Below, in pieces: positions 1-8,153 of a stretch of 64,000 nucleotides of DNA (positions are counted from its first letter, which is position 1; every line of letters begins with the position of its first letter). Source of the stretch: Nocardioides pelophilus. GTDB taxonomy: Bacteria > Actinomycetota > Actinomycetes > Propionibacteriales > Nocardioidaceae. The position numbers and the translations under genes were made by a program. The DNA lies in the NCBI RefSeq assembly GCF_014180685.1, contig NZ_JACEHF010000002.1, positions 52,374 through 116,373 on the forward strand. The letters run 5' to 3'. Below the pieces are notes generated by a model. That model saw nothing but the letters and a program-made list of their open reading frames with translations, was not told where the DNA came from and ran no database searches.

Positions 1-3000
1 CCCGCGATGCCGCGGGTTGCTCAGAGTGCCGCGGGTTGCGGGCGGGCCACCAGTTGTGGTTCTCGAGTAGCGCTGCACAGGCGGGGACGATGAGGCTGCG
101 GACCACGAAGGTGTCAAGCAGCAGCCCGGCTGCGACGGCGAACCCGGTTTGGGCGAGGGTGATCACCGGTGAGCTCAGGAGTGCGATGAAGGTGCTGGCG
201 AAGATGATGCCGGCGGAGGTGATCACCGGGCCGGTGAGGGTGACGGCTTCGGCGACTGCCGCGCGGGTCAGGGTGGTGCCGTTCTCGCGCATGCGACTCA
301 TGAGCAGGATGTTGTAGTCGGCGCCAACGGCGACCAGCAGCACGAAAGTGATGACCGGGACGGGGAACTGGATGTCGTGGCCGAGGATGTCTTGGAAGAC
401 CAGGGTGGTCAGACCGAGGGCCGCAGCGCAGGAGAGCGCGACTGAGGCGAGCAGGTACAGGGGGGCGGCGAGGGAGCGCAGCGTGACGATGAGTAGCAGC
501 AGGACGACCAGGAGGACCGCAGCGAGCACGAGCTTGGCGTCGTCGTACAGGTAGCGGTTCAGGTCGGCGCCGAGCCCTGCCGCTCCGGTGCCGCTGATGG
601 TCGCGTCGTCGAGACGTGTCTGGTTGAGCGCGGATTCGGCGGTCGCCTGGGCTTCGTCGAAGCGGCGCAGCCCGTCGGGGCTCAGGGGGTCGGTGTCGCC
701 GGTGACCTGGATGCGTGCGACGCGGCCGTCGGGGCTGAGAAAGACGTCGCGGGCGTAAGCGAAACGCTGGTCGCGCAGGGCGCTGGCGGGTAGATAGAAG
801 CCGCCTGCCTCTGGGGTGTTGGCCTGACGGTTGACTGTTCGCAGGTAGGACTCAGAACGTTCCAGGTTCTCGGCGAGCACGCTGGTCTGACTGATGAGCT
901 CCTCGATTCCCGGAGCGAAGGCCTCGGCGTTTCCGGCGATCTGGTTGGTGCCGTCCGCCATTTGCCCCAGCCGGGTGCGCAGGATGCGTTGGCCCTTGGT
1001 GATCTGTTTGGAACCCTTCTTGGCCTGGTTCAGCCCGGCGACGAGGCTGTCGAGTCCACCCGCGAGCCGCCCTTGACCGCGGGCGATCCGTGCCGCGCCG
1101 TTGGCTGCCTTCTGCAGTCCGGGCAGGAGTTCGTTCTTCAGGCCGCGGTGGATCTGGGCGAGGCCCTCCCTGGATCGGCGACAGATTGGGTCGGCGGTGC
1201 AGAGCAGGTCGCGGTTGAGTGCCTGGACGATCAGGTCGATGCCGTCTACTGCGATGCTGACTTGGTCGTGCGCGGTCTGGAGGCCTGTCGCCAAGGTGGC
1301 GGCACCGGTCTGGAGGCGGCGGGCGCCCTGCGCGGCTCCCCGGGTGTTCTTCGCAGCCCGGCCGAGGCCGTCGGTGAGGTCGTTGGTGCCGCTTACCAGC
1401 TGGCCAACGCCGTCGTGGGCCTGGTCGGCGCCGTTGGCCACCTGGTCGATCGCGTCCGCGAGCTGAGTGCTGCCTGAGGAGAGGCGTTCCAGCCCGGGTT
1501 GGCCCTCCTCCAGGCCGTCGCTGGCACGCCCGAGGCCGTTGGCGAGTCGCTTGAGCTGCCGGGCGATCGATGCCGGCTTCAGAGGCGTGCCGGCCGGCTG
1601 GGTGATGCTGCGTACACCAGTCACGCCGTCGACCTTGGCCACGGCACGGCTGACTTCGTTGAGGACGGCGAGGTCCTTGGGATTGCGCATGTCGCGAGGG
1701 GATTCGACCAGCAGATAGTCAGGCAGGGTCTCGTTGCGGGGGAAGTGCTCCTCCAGCACTGTCAGGCCCTGGTTGCTCGGGGTCTCTTCGGGCTGGGAGT
1801 TCCGTTGGTCGTAGGAGATCACCATCGTCGGCAAGAACGCGGCCAGCGCCACCAACACGGCGGTACCGACCAAGAGCACGCGAGCGGGTCGACGCGCCAC
1901 GAGCTGGCCCACACGCGACCACGCCGAGGTCGGTGTGGGCGTACGCGCCGGACCGATTCTCGGGCCGAACCAGACCATCAGCGCCGGGGTAAAGGTCAGG
2001 CTCACCGCCACGGTGACCGCGACGCAGATCGCCATCGGCGGTCCGGTCGTGGAGAAGATGGCCAGCTTGGTGAACCCCAGGCAGATCGCGGCCAGGATGA
2101 CCGTGCCCGCGGAGGCCACCAGGGCTGGTCCCACCCTGGTCGCGGATTCCTCGACCGCCGCGAGCGGGTCGATCCCGCGCCCGAACGCCTCACGGAATCT
2201 GCTGATCAGGAACACGCAGTAGTCGGTGCCGGCGCCGAGCACGATGGCGGTTACGAACGCATCGGTATAGGTCGACAGCGCCATTCCTTGCTCACCGGCC
2301 CACGCCAGCACCCCTCGGGCGCAGGCCAGTGCGACACCGATCGTCACCAAGGTGAGCAGCACCGTGGTGATCCGGCGGTAGATAATCAACAAGATGATGA
2401 CCAGGAGGAGGCCTGAGACGACGGTGATCCTCACCGAGGCGGCGTTCACCTCCGTGGTCAGGTCCGTGATCATCGCCGGGTCGCCGGTCACATGCGTCGT
2501 GGTTCCCGATGGCGCCGACAGCTCGTCAACCTGTTCACGCAGCCAGTGCACGTCCTGCTCGGAGTCCGGCGACCCGATCCCACTGGTCAGCCCCACCACC
2601 AGGTAGGCGGCCTGACCGTCCTCGCTGACCAGCTGCTGCCGGGCCTCCTTGTTGCCGACGAAGTGCTGCACATCGGAGACCCGCTCCTCATTCGCCTGCA
2701 GGGTCCGCACTAGATTGCGGTAGGCGCGCGTGTCCGCTGCGCTCAAGCCCTTCTCGTTGCGGAACACGACGTAGGCGAACGACTCGGTGCGTCCCGACCC
2801 GAACGCCTCATCCATCCGGTGCAACGCAGCCAACGTCGGAGCATCCTCGGGCAGGAACGCGGCGCTGTTTCGCTCAACCACCGATGGCAGAGACGGCAGC
2901 CCGAAGGTCACCGCCGCAGCGGCGATCAGCCAGCCCACAACCACCACACGCGGGAAGCGGATTCCCACCGCGCACAAGTGGGCCAGACGGCCCGGCGCCC

Positions 3001-3022
3001 CAACACCCACGGATACCCCCAC
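1..3022 (-). CDS. MmpL/RND family transporter, 3' end outside the window
   Basis: Inner-membrane RND-superfamily exporter of the MmpL type, which in Actinobacteria moves lipids or drugs using the proton gradient. About 1007 residues are visible. They form two RND halves, each with a membrane helix, a large periplasmic loop and a helix bundle. The first bundle contains GAGTDYCVFLISRFRE and the second VGADYNILLMSRMRE, both typical MmpL signatures with acidic residues in the membrane. The second loop carries helical repeats of the kind 'LADAIDQVANGADQAHDGVGQL', seen in MmpL and YhgE-like proteins. The end ...NHNWWPAR is usual for the family, but a short tail continues past base 1. The start is taken as GTG at 3022, just after an in-frame stop; GTG at 3010 is also possible. 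It is divergent from the TetR gene and probably controlled by it. Substrate unknown. Confidence 0.9.
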   Translation of the reverse strand, partial: MGVSVGVGAPGRLAHLCAVGIRFPRVVVVGWLIAAAAVTFGLPSLPSVVERNSAAFLPEDAPTLAALHRMDEAFGSGRTESFAYVVFRNEKGLSAADTRAYRNLVRTLQANEERVSDVQHFVGNKEARQQLVSEDGQAAYLVVGLTSGIGSPDSEQDVHWLREQVDELSAPSGTTTHVTGDPAMITDLTTEVNAASVRITVVSGLLLVIILLIIYRRITTVLLTLVTIGVALACARGVLAWAGEQGMALSTYTDAFVTAIVLGAGTDYCVFLISRFREAFGRGIDPLAAVEESATRVGPALVASAGTVILAAICLGFTKLAIFSTTGPPMAICVAVTVAVSLTFTPALMVWFGPRIGPARTPTPTSAWSRVGQLVARRPARVLLVGTAVLVALAAFLPTMVISYDQRNSQPEETPSNQGLTVLEEHFPRNETLPDYLLVESPRDMRNPKDLAVLNEVSRAVAKVDGVTGVRSITQPAGTPLKPASIARQLKRLANGLGRASDGLEEGQPGLERLSSGSTQLADAIDQVANGADQAHDGVGQLVSGTNDLTDGLGRAAKNTRGAAQGARRLQTGAATLATGLQTAHDQVSIAVDGIDLIVQALNRDLLCTADPICRRSREGLAQIHRGLKNELLPGLQKAANGAARIARGQGRLAGGLDSLVAGLNQAKKGSKQITKGQRILRTRLGQMADGTNQIAGNAEAFAPGIEELISQTSVLAENLERSESYLRTVNRQANTPEAGGFYLPASALRDQRFAYARDVFLSPDGRVARIQVTGDTDPLSPDGLRRFDEAQATAESALNQTRLDDATISGTGAAGLGADLNRYLYDDAKLVLAAVLLVVLLLLIVTLRSLAAPLYLLASVALSCAAALGLTTLVFQDILGHDIQFPVPVITFVLLVAVGADYNILLMSRMRENGTTLTRAAVAEAVTLTGPVITSAGIIFASTFIALLSSPVITLAQTGFAVAAGLLLDTFVVRSLIVPACAALLENHNWWPARNPRHSEQPAASR

Positions 3023-3040
3023 GGTGTCTGCATCTTTGGT

Positions 3041-3057
3041 TTGTACTCAAAGTACAA
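3041..3057. promoter_or_regulatory. TetR-type operator palindrome between mmpL and tetR
   Basis: The sequence TTGTACT-CAA-AGTACAA is a perfect 7-bp inverted repeat with a 3-base spacer, in the divergent gap between the transporter start and the TetR gene. Its size and place fit a TetR operator that controls both genes. That it binds this regulator is inferred. Confidence 0.7.
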
Positions 3058-3128
3058 CATAGACTGGCGCCACAGTCGATACACATCGAACGAACGCAGA
3101 GACGTTCGCCCGAAAGGTCAAGGCACAG

Positions 3129-3707
3129 ATGCGGCAACTGCCAGCAACGATCGCGAGCAAGCTCTACGGCGCAGCAGAGCTGATCGCCGAGCGCGGCATC
3201 ACCGAGGCCAAGATGGACGACATCGCCGCCGCCTCCGGCATCCCCCGCGCAACGCTCTACTACTACTTCACAGGCAAGGACGAGATCCTGGCCTTCCTGC
3301 TCACCGACATGCTCGAAGCCATCGCCGGGGAGGTTGCGGCCGCCGTCGGCACCCCCGGAACCGCCCGCGAGCGTCTCGAAGCCGCGGTCCACGCGCAGAT
3401 CGCCGTCATGCTCGACCAGCCGGCCGCATGCCGAGCGCTCGTGGGTGACCTTGGTCGTGCCACCAGACTCCCGGAGCTGGCCCACGCCCTCCAGGAGGCT
3501 TTCCAGCGACCCATCGAACAACTTCTCGACGAAGGCGCCGCCGATGGATCGCTACAGGTCCAGCCCCACCCCGAAGACGCCTCGCTCGCGATCTTTGGCG
3601 CCATCACCGTCGCCGGTCTCTACCACGCCGTCGAAGACACCCGCCCGTCCGCAGAACAAATCGCGAAACGGGTCCTCGCTGTACTGATGCAGGGCCTTGC
3701 TGGCTAG
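3129..3707 (+). CDS. TetR/AcrR family transcriptional regulator
   Basis: DNA-binding repressor of 192 residues, the usual TetR length. The N-terminal helix-turn-helix is clear: 'AERGITEAKMDDIAAASGIPRATLYYYFTGKDEIL' spans residues about 20-54, split here only for description, with the conserved LYYYF and K. The C-terminal ligand-binding domain is family-typical and does not reveal a ligand. It is divergent from the MmpL transporter, with a palindromic operator in the gap, so local repression of the exporter is the likely job. ATG start at 3129. Confidence 0.92.
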   Translation: MRQLPATIASKLYGAAELIAERGITEAKMDDIAAASGIPRATLYYYFTGKDEILAFLLTDMLEAIAGEVAAAVGTPGTARERLEAAVHAQIAVMLDQPAACRALVGDLGRATRLPELAHALQEAFQRPIEQLLDEGAADGSLQVQPHPEDASLAIFGAITVAGLYHAVEDTRPSAEQIAKRVLAVLMQGLAG

Positions 3708-3955
3708 CGTCTCCGACCGCTGTACTCCTCCGACACCGCTGGAGGTCTCGCTATCGGTGGAGCTCGTCGGAATCTGGAATCAGCAGTTGGGGGCGGCAGT
3801 AGCCAGTACCTGGCAGGCGACGGAGGGCACGCATCGTGAGATCGGGCGCCGACCTTGGCCGAGCACGGCGAGTCGGGACAGATCTGATCGATGCCGGCAC
3901 GTAGGTCGGGCCGGGCGCTGTGCCGGCTACGCGAGCCGCACACCAAGCGGATCGA

Positions 3956-4966
3956 TCACCAGCTCCGGCACGATTCTCGAAACTGCCGTGGAGACCGGCC
4001 CGTCCACCGCTTGAAGGCGTGCGAGAAGTTGGTGAGGTCGCTGTAACCGAGGTCAACGGCGATCTCGCTGACCGACATGGATCGGTCGAGTAGCCGTAGC
4101 GTGGCGCGCTCAAGCAACGACGACTCGAGCAACTCGCGGAACGTGGTGCCCTCCTCGTGGAGGCGCCGTTTGAGGGTGCTGGCGGACACTGACAGCTCCT
4201 CGGCGACCGTCCGGCACGTCTTGAGCGCTGCAGCCTCGTCCAACGACGCTCGTACCTTGGCCGAGTACGACGTGGGTCCGACCCTGTGCTCGAGAGCTTC
4301 CCGGAGGTCGGCAATGGCGAGCCGATAGGCAACGGGATCGGAGAATCGACAGACCTCATTCAGAGGCTCAGTGGGCACGTGGAGGAACGTCATCGGGGCG
4401 TTGAAAACCATGTTCCCGGGCCGCGCGTCGTCCTGATCCACGTCGGTCGGTGCTGGCCAACTCGTGTGCAGTCTGACGATTGATTCGTCGCCGACGAGCA
4501 TCTGGACCAATCGCCGCAGCGCGGCGCCGCAGTAGGTGACGATCAGGCAGTCCAGGTCCGAATCACCTATGTGGCCTGTGAGCCCAACCGTGAGTCCCTC
4601 TTCGTTCGGATGGAACCGTGTCGTGACGGCCGTCGTGATCAAGGGAAGATACGTGAGCAGTTCCATGATCTCGGCTACGGACCCTGCGCTGATGAGCGGA
4701 ACGCTCAAGGGGCCGAAAGAGGTCAACTGAGCGTGTTCTGCGAACGCGTGGCCGAGCTTGGTTGCTTGTTCGGCGTCAAGCTCGGGGTAGACCTCCCGGA
4801 ACCACCGCACCGGGACCTGGCCCTCAAGCTGCAGCAGGGTCGGATCGGCGGCACTCTCGCGAGTCATGATGGCGCGGAACTGTGCGACCGCGTGCGCGTC
4901 GAGCGCTTGGCTCTCGAGCAACTGCGCGAATGCGGTGTAGGGGACACCCGGTTCGGTGAAGCTCAT
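3956..4966 (-). CDS. AraC family regulator with arabinose-binding-like N-terminal domain
   Basis: Transcriptional regulator of 336 residues. The N-terminal two thirds match the layout of the 'Arabinose_bd' domain found in OruR/ArgR-like AraC proteins. The C-terminal 100 residues hold two helix-turn-helix motifs, including LSVSASTLKRRLHEEGTTFRELL and the AraC signature 'IAVDLGYSDLTNFSHAFKRW'. The chosen ATG at 4966 follows AGAAAGG at a good distance; a start nine codons upstream lacks such a site. It is divergent from the ferredoxin-CYP153 operon. AraC regulators of this type commonly activate CYP153 or alkane genes in answer to substrate, so it is the probable activator of the adjoining operon. 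Confidence 0.88.
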   Translation of the reverse strand: MSFTEPGVPYTAFAQLLESQALDAHAVAQFRAIMTRESAADPTLLQLEGQVPVRWFREVYPELDAEQATKLGHAFAEHAQLTSFGPLSVPLISAGSVAEIMELLTYLPLITTAVTTRFHPNEEGLTVGLTGHIGDSDLDCLIVTYCGAALRRLVQMLVGDESIVRLHTSWPAPTDVDQDDARPGNMVFNAPMTFLHVPTEPLNEVCRFSDPVAYRLAIADLREALEHRVGPTSYSAKVRASLDEAAALKTCRTVAEELSVSASTLKRRLHEEGTTFRELLESSLLERATLRLLDRSMSVSEIAVDLGYSDLTNFSHAFKRWTGRSPRQFRESCRSW

Positions 4967-5088
4967 CGAAGCCTTTCTCTGACCCGAACTCACAACTATC
5001 TGGATCCGGTGAACATAGCCAGGCCCGGCGCCCGCGGCAAGAGTTTGAGCAAGGCATTGCGGCCCCCGACATGCACCAGGAGTTGGTT
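4967..5088. promoter_or_regulatory. Divergent promoter region, araC-type regulator / ferredoxin-CYP153 operon
   Basis: This 122-bp gap separates the divergent regulator and ferredoxin genes and must hold both promoters. An AGGAG ribosome site sits 8 bases before the ferredoxin ATG. No confident -35/-10 pair or operator was recognised by eye. Confidence 0.45.
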
Positions 5089-5409
5089 ATGGCAGTGGTT
5101 ACTTTCGTGTCGCACGACGGCGAGACACACGCGGCGTCCCTGGAGGAAGGGCAGTCGTTGATGCAGGTCGCGACGAACAACGCGGTGCCCGGCATCGACG
5201 GCGACTGCGGGGGCGAGGCTGCGTGCGGGACCTGTCACGTCATCGTTGACCCTCGGTGGTCGGACCGCGTGGGGCCATCCGGTGCCGACGAGGAGCAGAT
5301 GCTCGCCATGAACCCCGAGCGTGAACCGACCTCTCGGTTGTCCTGCCAGATGGTGGTCTCCGAGGCCTGGGACGGACTGACTGTCCGTCTGCCCGAATTC
5401 CAGATGTGA
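5089..5409 (+). CDS. [2Fe-2S] ferredoxin of the CYP153 electron chain
   Basis: Small adrenodoxin/putidaredoxin-type ferredoxin of 106 residues that passes single electrons from the reductase to the P450. The cluster ligands are seen as C-x5-C-x2-C in DCGGEAACGTCH and a fourth Cys in RLSCQM near the C-terminus. The acidic stretch 'GADEEQML' before the last Cys is typical of the P450-partner group. The ATG at 5089 was chosen because AGGAG lies 8 bases upstream. It is the first gene of the operon and is followed 23 bases later by the P450 start. Confidence 0.93.
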   Translation: MAVVTFVSHDGETHAASLEEGQSLMQVATNNAVPGIDGDCGGEAACGTCHVIVDPRWSDRVGPSGADEEQMLAMNPEREPTSRLSCQMVVSEAWDGLTVRLPEFQM

Positions 5410-5432
5410 TCAACGAGAGGAGCGTCGAAATC

Positions 5433-6821
5433 ATGAGGATTCCTGAGGCGATCACTGCCAAAGTTCAGTCAGCCATCCCGATGGAGCGGCAGATCCAGGG
5501 TGCGCATCTCTACGACAAGACGAGGAGGTGGGTGACGGGCACCAACGGTGAGCGAATGTTCGTCGAGCGTCCCATCCCGCCAGTCGAAGAAGTCGAGTTC
5601 GCGGACATCGACCTCAGCAATCCGTTCCTGTACCGACAGGGCCGTTGGCAGTCCTACTTCCAGCGGCTGCGGAACGAGGCTCCCGTCCACTATCAGTCGA
5701 ACAGCCCGTTCGGGCCATTCTGGTCGGTCACCCGGCACGCCGACATCATCGCCGTCGACAAGAACCATGAGGTCTTCTCAGCCGAACCCTTGATCGTGAT
5801 CGGCGTGCCACCCCGCTTCCTCGATATCGAGATGTTCATCGCAATGGACCCGCCGCGGCACGACCTGCAGCGGCAGGCGGTCCAGGGCGTTGTCGCGCCG
5901 AAGAACCTCCGCGAGATGGAGAGTCTCATCCGAGAGCGCGTCCGCGAGGTCTTGGACGGCCTTCCGGTCGGCGAACCCTTCAACTGGGTGCAACACGTGT
6001 CGATCGAGCTGACGGGCCGCATGCTGGCCACTTTGCTCGACTTTCCGTACGAGCAACGACACAAGCTGACCTACTGGTCAGATCTTGCGTCGTCGATGGA
6101 GCAGGCGAACGGCGGTCCCTCTGACAACGACGAGGTCTTCCACGGAATGCGCGACATGGCGCGAGGTCTCAGCGCGCTCTGGCATGACAAGGCCGCCCGA
6201 ACTGCCGCAGGGGAGGAACCGGGCTTCGATCTGATCACCATGTTGCAGAGCAACGAGAACACCAAGGACCTGATCGATCGCCCCATGGAGTTCCTCGGAA
6301 ACCTGGTGCTGCTGATCGTCGGGGGCAACGACACGACCCGCAACTCGATGAGTGGCGGCGTTCTTGCGCTCAACCAGTTCCCCGATCAATTTGAGAAGCT
6401 GAAGGCCAACCCCGACGTGATCCCCAACATGGTGTCGGAGATCATCCGCTGGCAGACTCCGCTCGCCTACATGCGCCGGATCGCCAAGGCGGACACAGTC
6501 CTGAACGGCCAGTTCATCCGCAAGGGCGACAAGGTCGTGATGTGGTACGCCTCCGGCAACCGCGACGAGACTGTGTTCGAGCGTCCGGATGAGCTGATCA
6601 TCGATCGGCCCAACGCGCGCAACCACATCGCCTTTGGCTTCGGCGTCCACCGCTGTATGGGCAATCGGCTGGCCGAGCTCCAGCTGAGGGTCCTGTGGGA
6701 GGAACTGCTCCCGCGCTTCGAGAAGATCGAGGTCGTGGGGGAGCCGGAGTACGTACAGTCCAACTTCGTACGGGGCATCAGCAAGCTGATGGTCCGGCTC
6801 ACCGCGAAGCCCACCGCATGA
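5433..6821 (+). CDS. Cytochrome P450, CYP153-like alkane/fatty-acid omega-hydroxylase
   Basis: Soluble P450 of 462 residues expected to hydroxylate the terminal carbon of alkanes or fatty acids. The I-helix oxygen motif is GGNDTTRN, the K-helix ExxR is EIIR, and the heme loop FGFGVHRCMGNRLAE places the Cys ligand at residue 408. The heme-loop and I-helix wording (GGNDTTRNSMSGGVLAL; NRLAELQLRVLWEE) is very close to the CYP153A family. The order regulator, ferredoxin, P450, reductase is that of known CYP153 operons. ATG at 5433 follows GAGAGGAG; an upstream GTG at 5406 overlapping the ferredoxin stop is less likely. Assignment to CYP153 is by motif memory, not alignment. Confidence 0.88.
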   Translation: MRIPEAITAKVQSAIPMERQIQGAHLYDKTRRWVTGTNGERMFVERPIPPVEEVEFADIDLSNPFLYRQGRWQSYFQRLRNEAPVHYQSNSPFGPFWSVTRHADIIAVDKNHEVFSAEPLIVIGVPPRFLDIEMFIAMDPPRHDLQRQAVQGVVAPKNLREMESLIRERVREVLDGLPVGEPFNWVQHVSIELTGRMLATLLDFPYEQRHKLTYWSDLASSMEQANGGPSDNDEVFHGMRDMARGLSALWHDKAARTAAGEEPGFDLITMLQSNENTKDLIDRPMEFLGNLVLLIVGGNDTTRNSMSGGVLALNQFPDQFEKLKANPDVIPNMVSEIIRWQTPLAYMRRIAKADTVLNGQFIRKGDKVVMWYASGNRDETVFERPDELIIDRPNARNHIAFGFGVHRCMGNRLAELQLRVLWEELLPRFEKIEVVGEPEYVQSNFVRGISKLMVRLTAKPTA

Positions 6822-8035
6822 GCGTGCAGCGAGCGGTGATCGTCGGGGCAAGCCATGCCGGTGCCCAAGTCGCCGCCAGTCTGCGCCAGGAAGGCTGGGC
6901 CGGCGAGGTTGTCCTGGTCGGTGACGAGTCGGCACTTCCCTGTCAACGCCCTCCCTTGTCGAAGGCCTACCTGGCAGGGAAGAGCACACTCGCGGAACTG
7001 GCGATCCGCAGCGCAGAGTTCTACGCACGCCAAGAGATCCGCCTTCTCGGTGCGACCGTGGAGCGGATCGACCGCTCTGCTGGTCGAGTATCGCTGAGCA
7101 CCGGCGAGTCGCTGGCCTACGACAAGCTGGCTTTGTGCACCGGCGCGCGTCCGCGACGGCTCCGGGTTCCGGGAGCCCACCTTGCCGGAGTCCACTACCT
7201 TCGCACCGCCGCGGACGTGGATTTGATCAGAGCGACAGCCAAACCGGGCAGCAGGGCGGTGGTCGTCGGTGGCGGCTATGTCGGGCTGGAGACGGCCGCC
7301 TCACTCCGCGCGCTGGGTCTCGACGTCACCGTCCTCGAGGCGACCGAGCGAGTCCTCGAACGCGTGACGGCCCCCGAGGTCTCGGCATTTTTCGATCGAA
7401 TCCACCGTGAGGAGGGGGTGTGCATTCAGACGAGCGCCCTGGTCGAGGCCCTCGCGGGTGATGCTCGGGTCCGCGAAGTGGTCCTGTCCAGCGGTGAATC
7501 AGTCCCGGCAGACCTCGTCATTGTTGGTATCGGTATCGAGCCGAACACTGAACTCGCCGCATCCGCCGGCCTGGTGATCGACAACGGTGTCGTGATTGAC
7601 GACCGGGCCCGGACCAGCGATCCGGACATCGTCGCGGCCGGCGACTGCACGAGTCGAGACATCGCCCGCTACGGCAGTCGGGTCCGCCTGGAGTGCGTGC
7701 CCAGTGCGGGGGAGCAGGCGAAGGCGGCGGCGGCGACAATCTCTGGAAAGTGCAGGGAGATTAGGGCGCTTCCGTGGTTCTGGTCAGATCAGTACGACGT
7801 CAAGCTTCAGATCGCTGGACTCAACACCGGGTACGACGAAGTCGTCCTCAGCGGTGATCCGAACCGGGACCGCGACTTCACCTGCTTCTACCTCCGCCAA
7901 GGCGAGCTGATCGCCGCGGACTGTGTCAACCGCCCCCGCGACTTCGTCTTCAGCAAGCGGCTTCTAACGCAAGCAACTCAGGGCGTTGGGCGGGCAGAGT
8001 TGCCCCTGGTGACCGTGAGTGACCTCGGTGCGTGA
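6818..8035 (+). CDS. FAD-dependent ferredoxin reductase
   Basis: NAD(P)H-ferredoxin reductase of 405 residues of the putidaredoxin-reductase/rubredoxin-reductase group. It transfers electrons from NADH through FAD to the neighbouring ferredoxin. The FAD-binding GASHAGAQ is at residues about 9-16. The NAD-binding GGGYVGLETA sits in the middle, and VAAGDC is the second FAD motif. The start ATG overlaps the P450 stop in ATGA, so the two are translationally coupled. With the ferredoxin and CYP153 it completes a class I P450 system. Confidence 0.93.
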   Translation: MSVQRAVIVGASHAGAQVAASLRQEGWAGEVVLVGDESALPCQRPPLSKAYLAGKSTLAELAIRSAEFYARQEIRLLGATVERIDRSAGRVSLSTGESLAYDKLALCTGARPRRLRVPGAHLAGVHYLRTAADVDLIRATAKPGSRAVVVGGGYVGLETAASLRALGLDVTVLEATERVLERVTAPEVSAFFDRIHREEGVCIQTSALVEALAGDARVREVVLSSGESVPADLVIVGIGIEPNTELAASAGLVIDNGVVIDDRARTSDPDIVAAGDCTSRDIARYGSRVRLECVPSAGEQAKAAAATISGKCREIRALPWFWSDQYDVKLQIAGLNTGYDEVVLSGDPNRDRDFTCFYLRQGELIAADCVNRPRDFVFSKRLLTQATQGVGRAELPLVTVSDLGA

Positions 8036-8124
8036 TGGCCCTCGAGTCGAATCACCGTCGTGGCCTGAGTCGGGCCGCGGTTGTCCGGAGAACCGGCCCA
8101 TCAGGTAGTCGCAGGACAACGAGA

Positions 8125-8136
8125 AGCGGAACCGCT
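8125..8136. repeat. 12-bp palindrome upstream of second P450
   Basis: AGCGGAACCGCT is a perfect palindrome 17 bases before the second P450 start. It could be an operator or a small hairpin over the leader. The role is unknown and chance cannot be excluded in GC-rich DNA. Confidence 0.3.
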
Positions 8137-8153
8137 CGTAGAAGGGACAATCG

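Noticed and set aside
3697..4014. 105-residue frame after the TetR gene
   Set aside because: No ribosome site or family features, and it overlaps the AraC gene end on the other strand.
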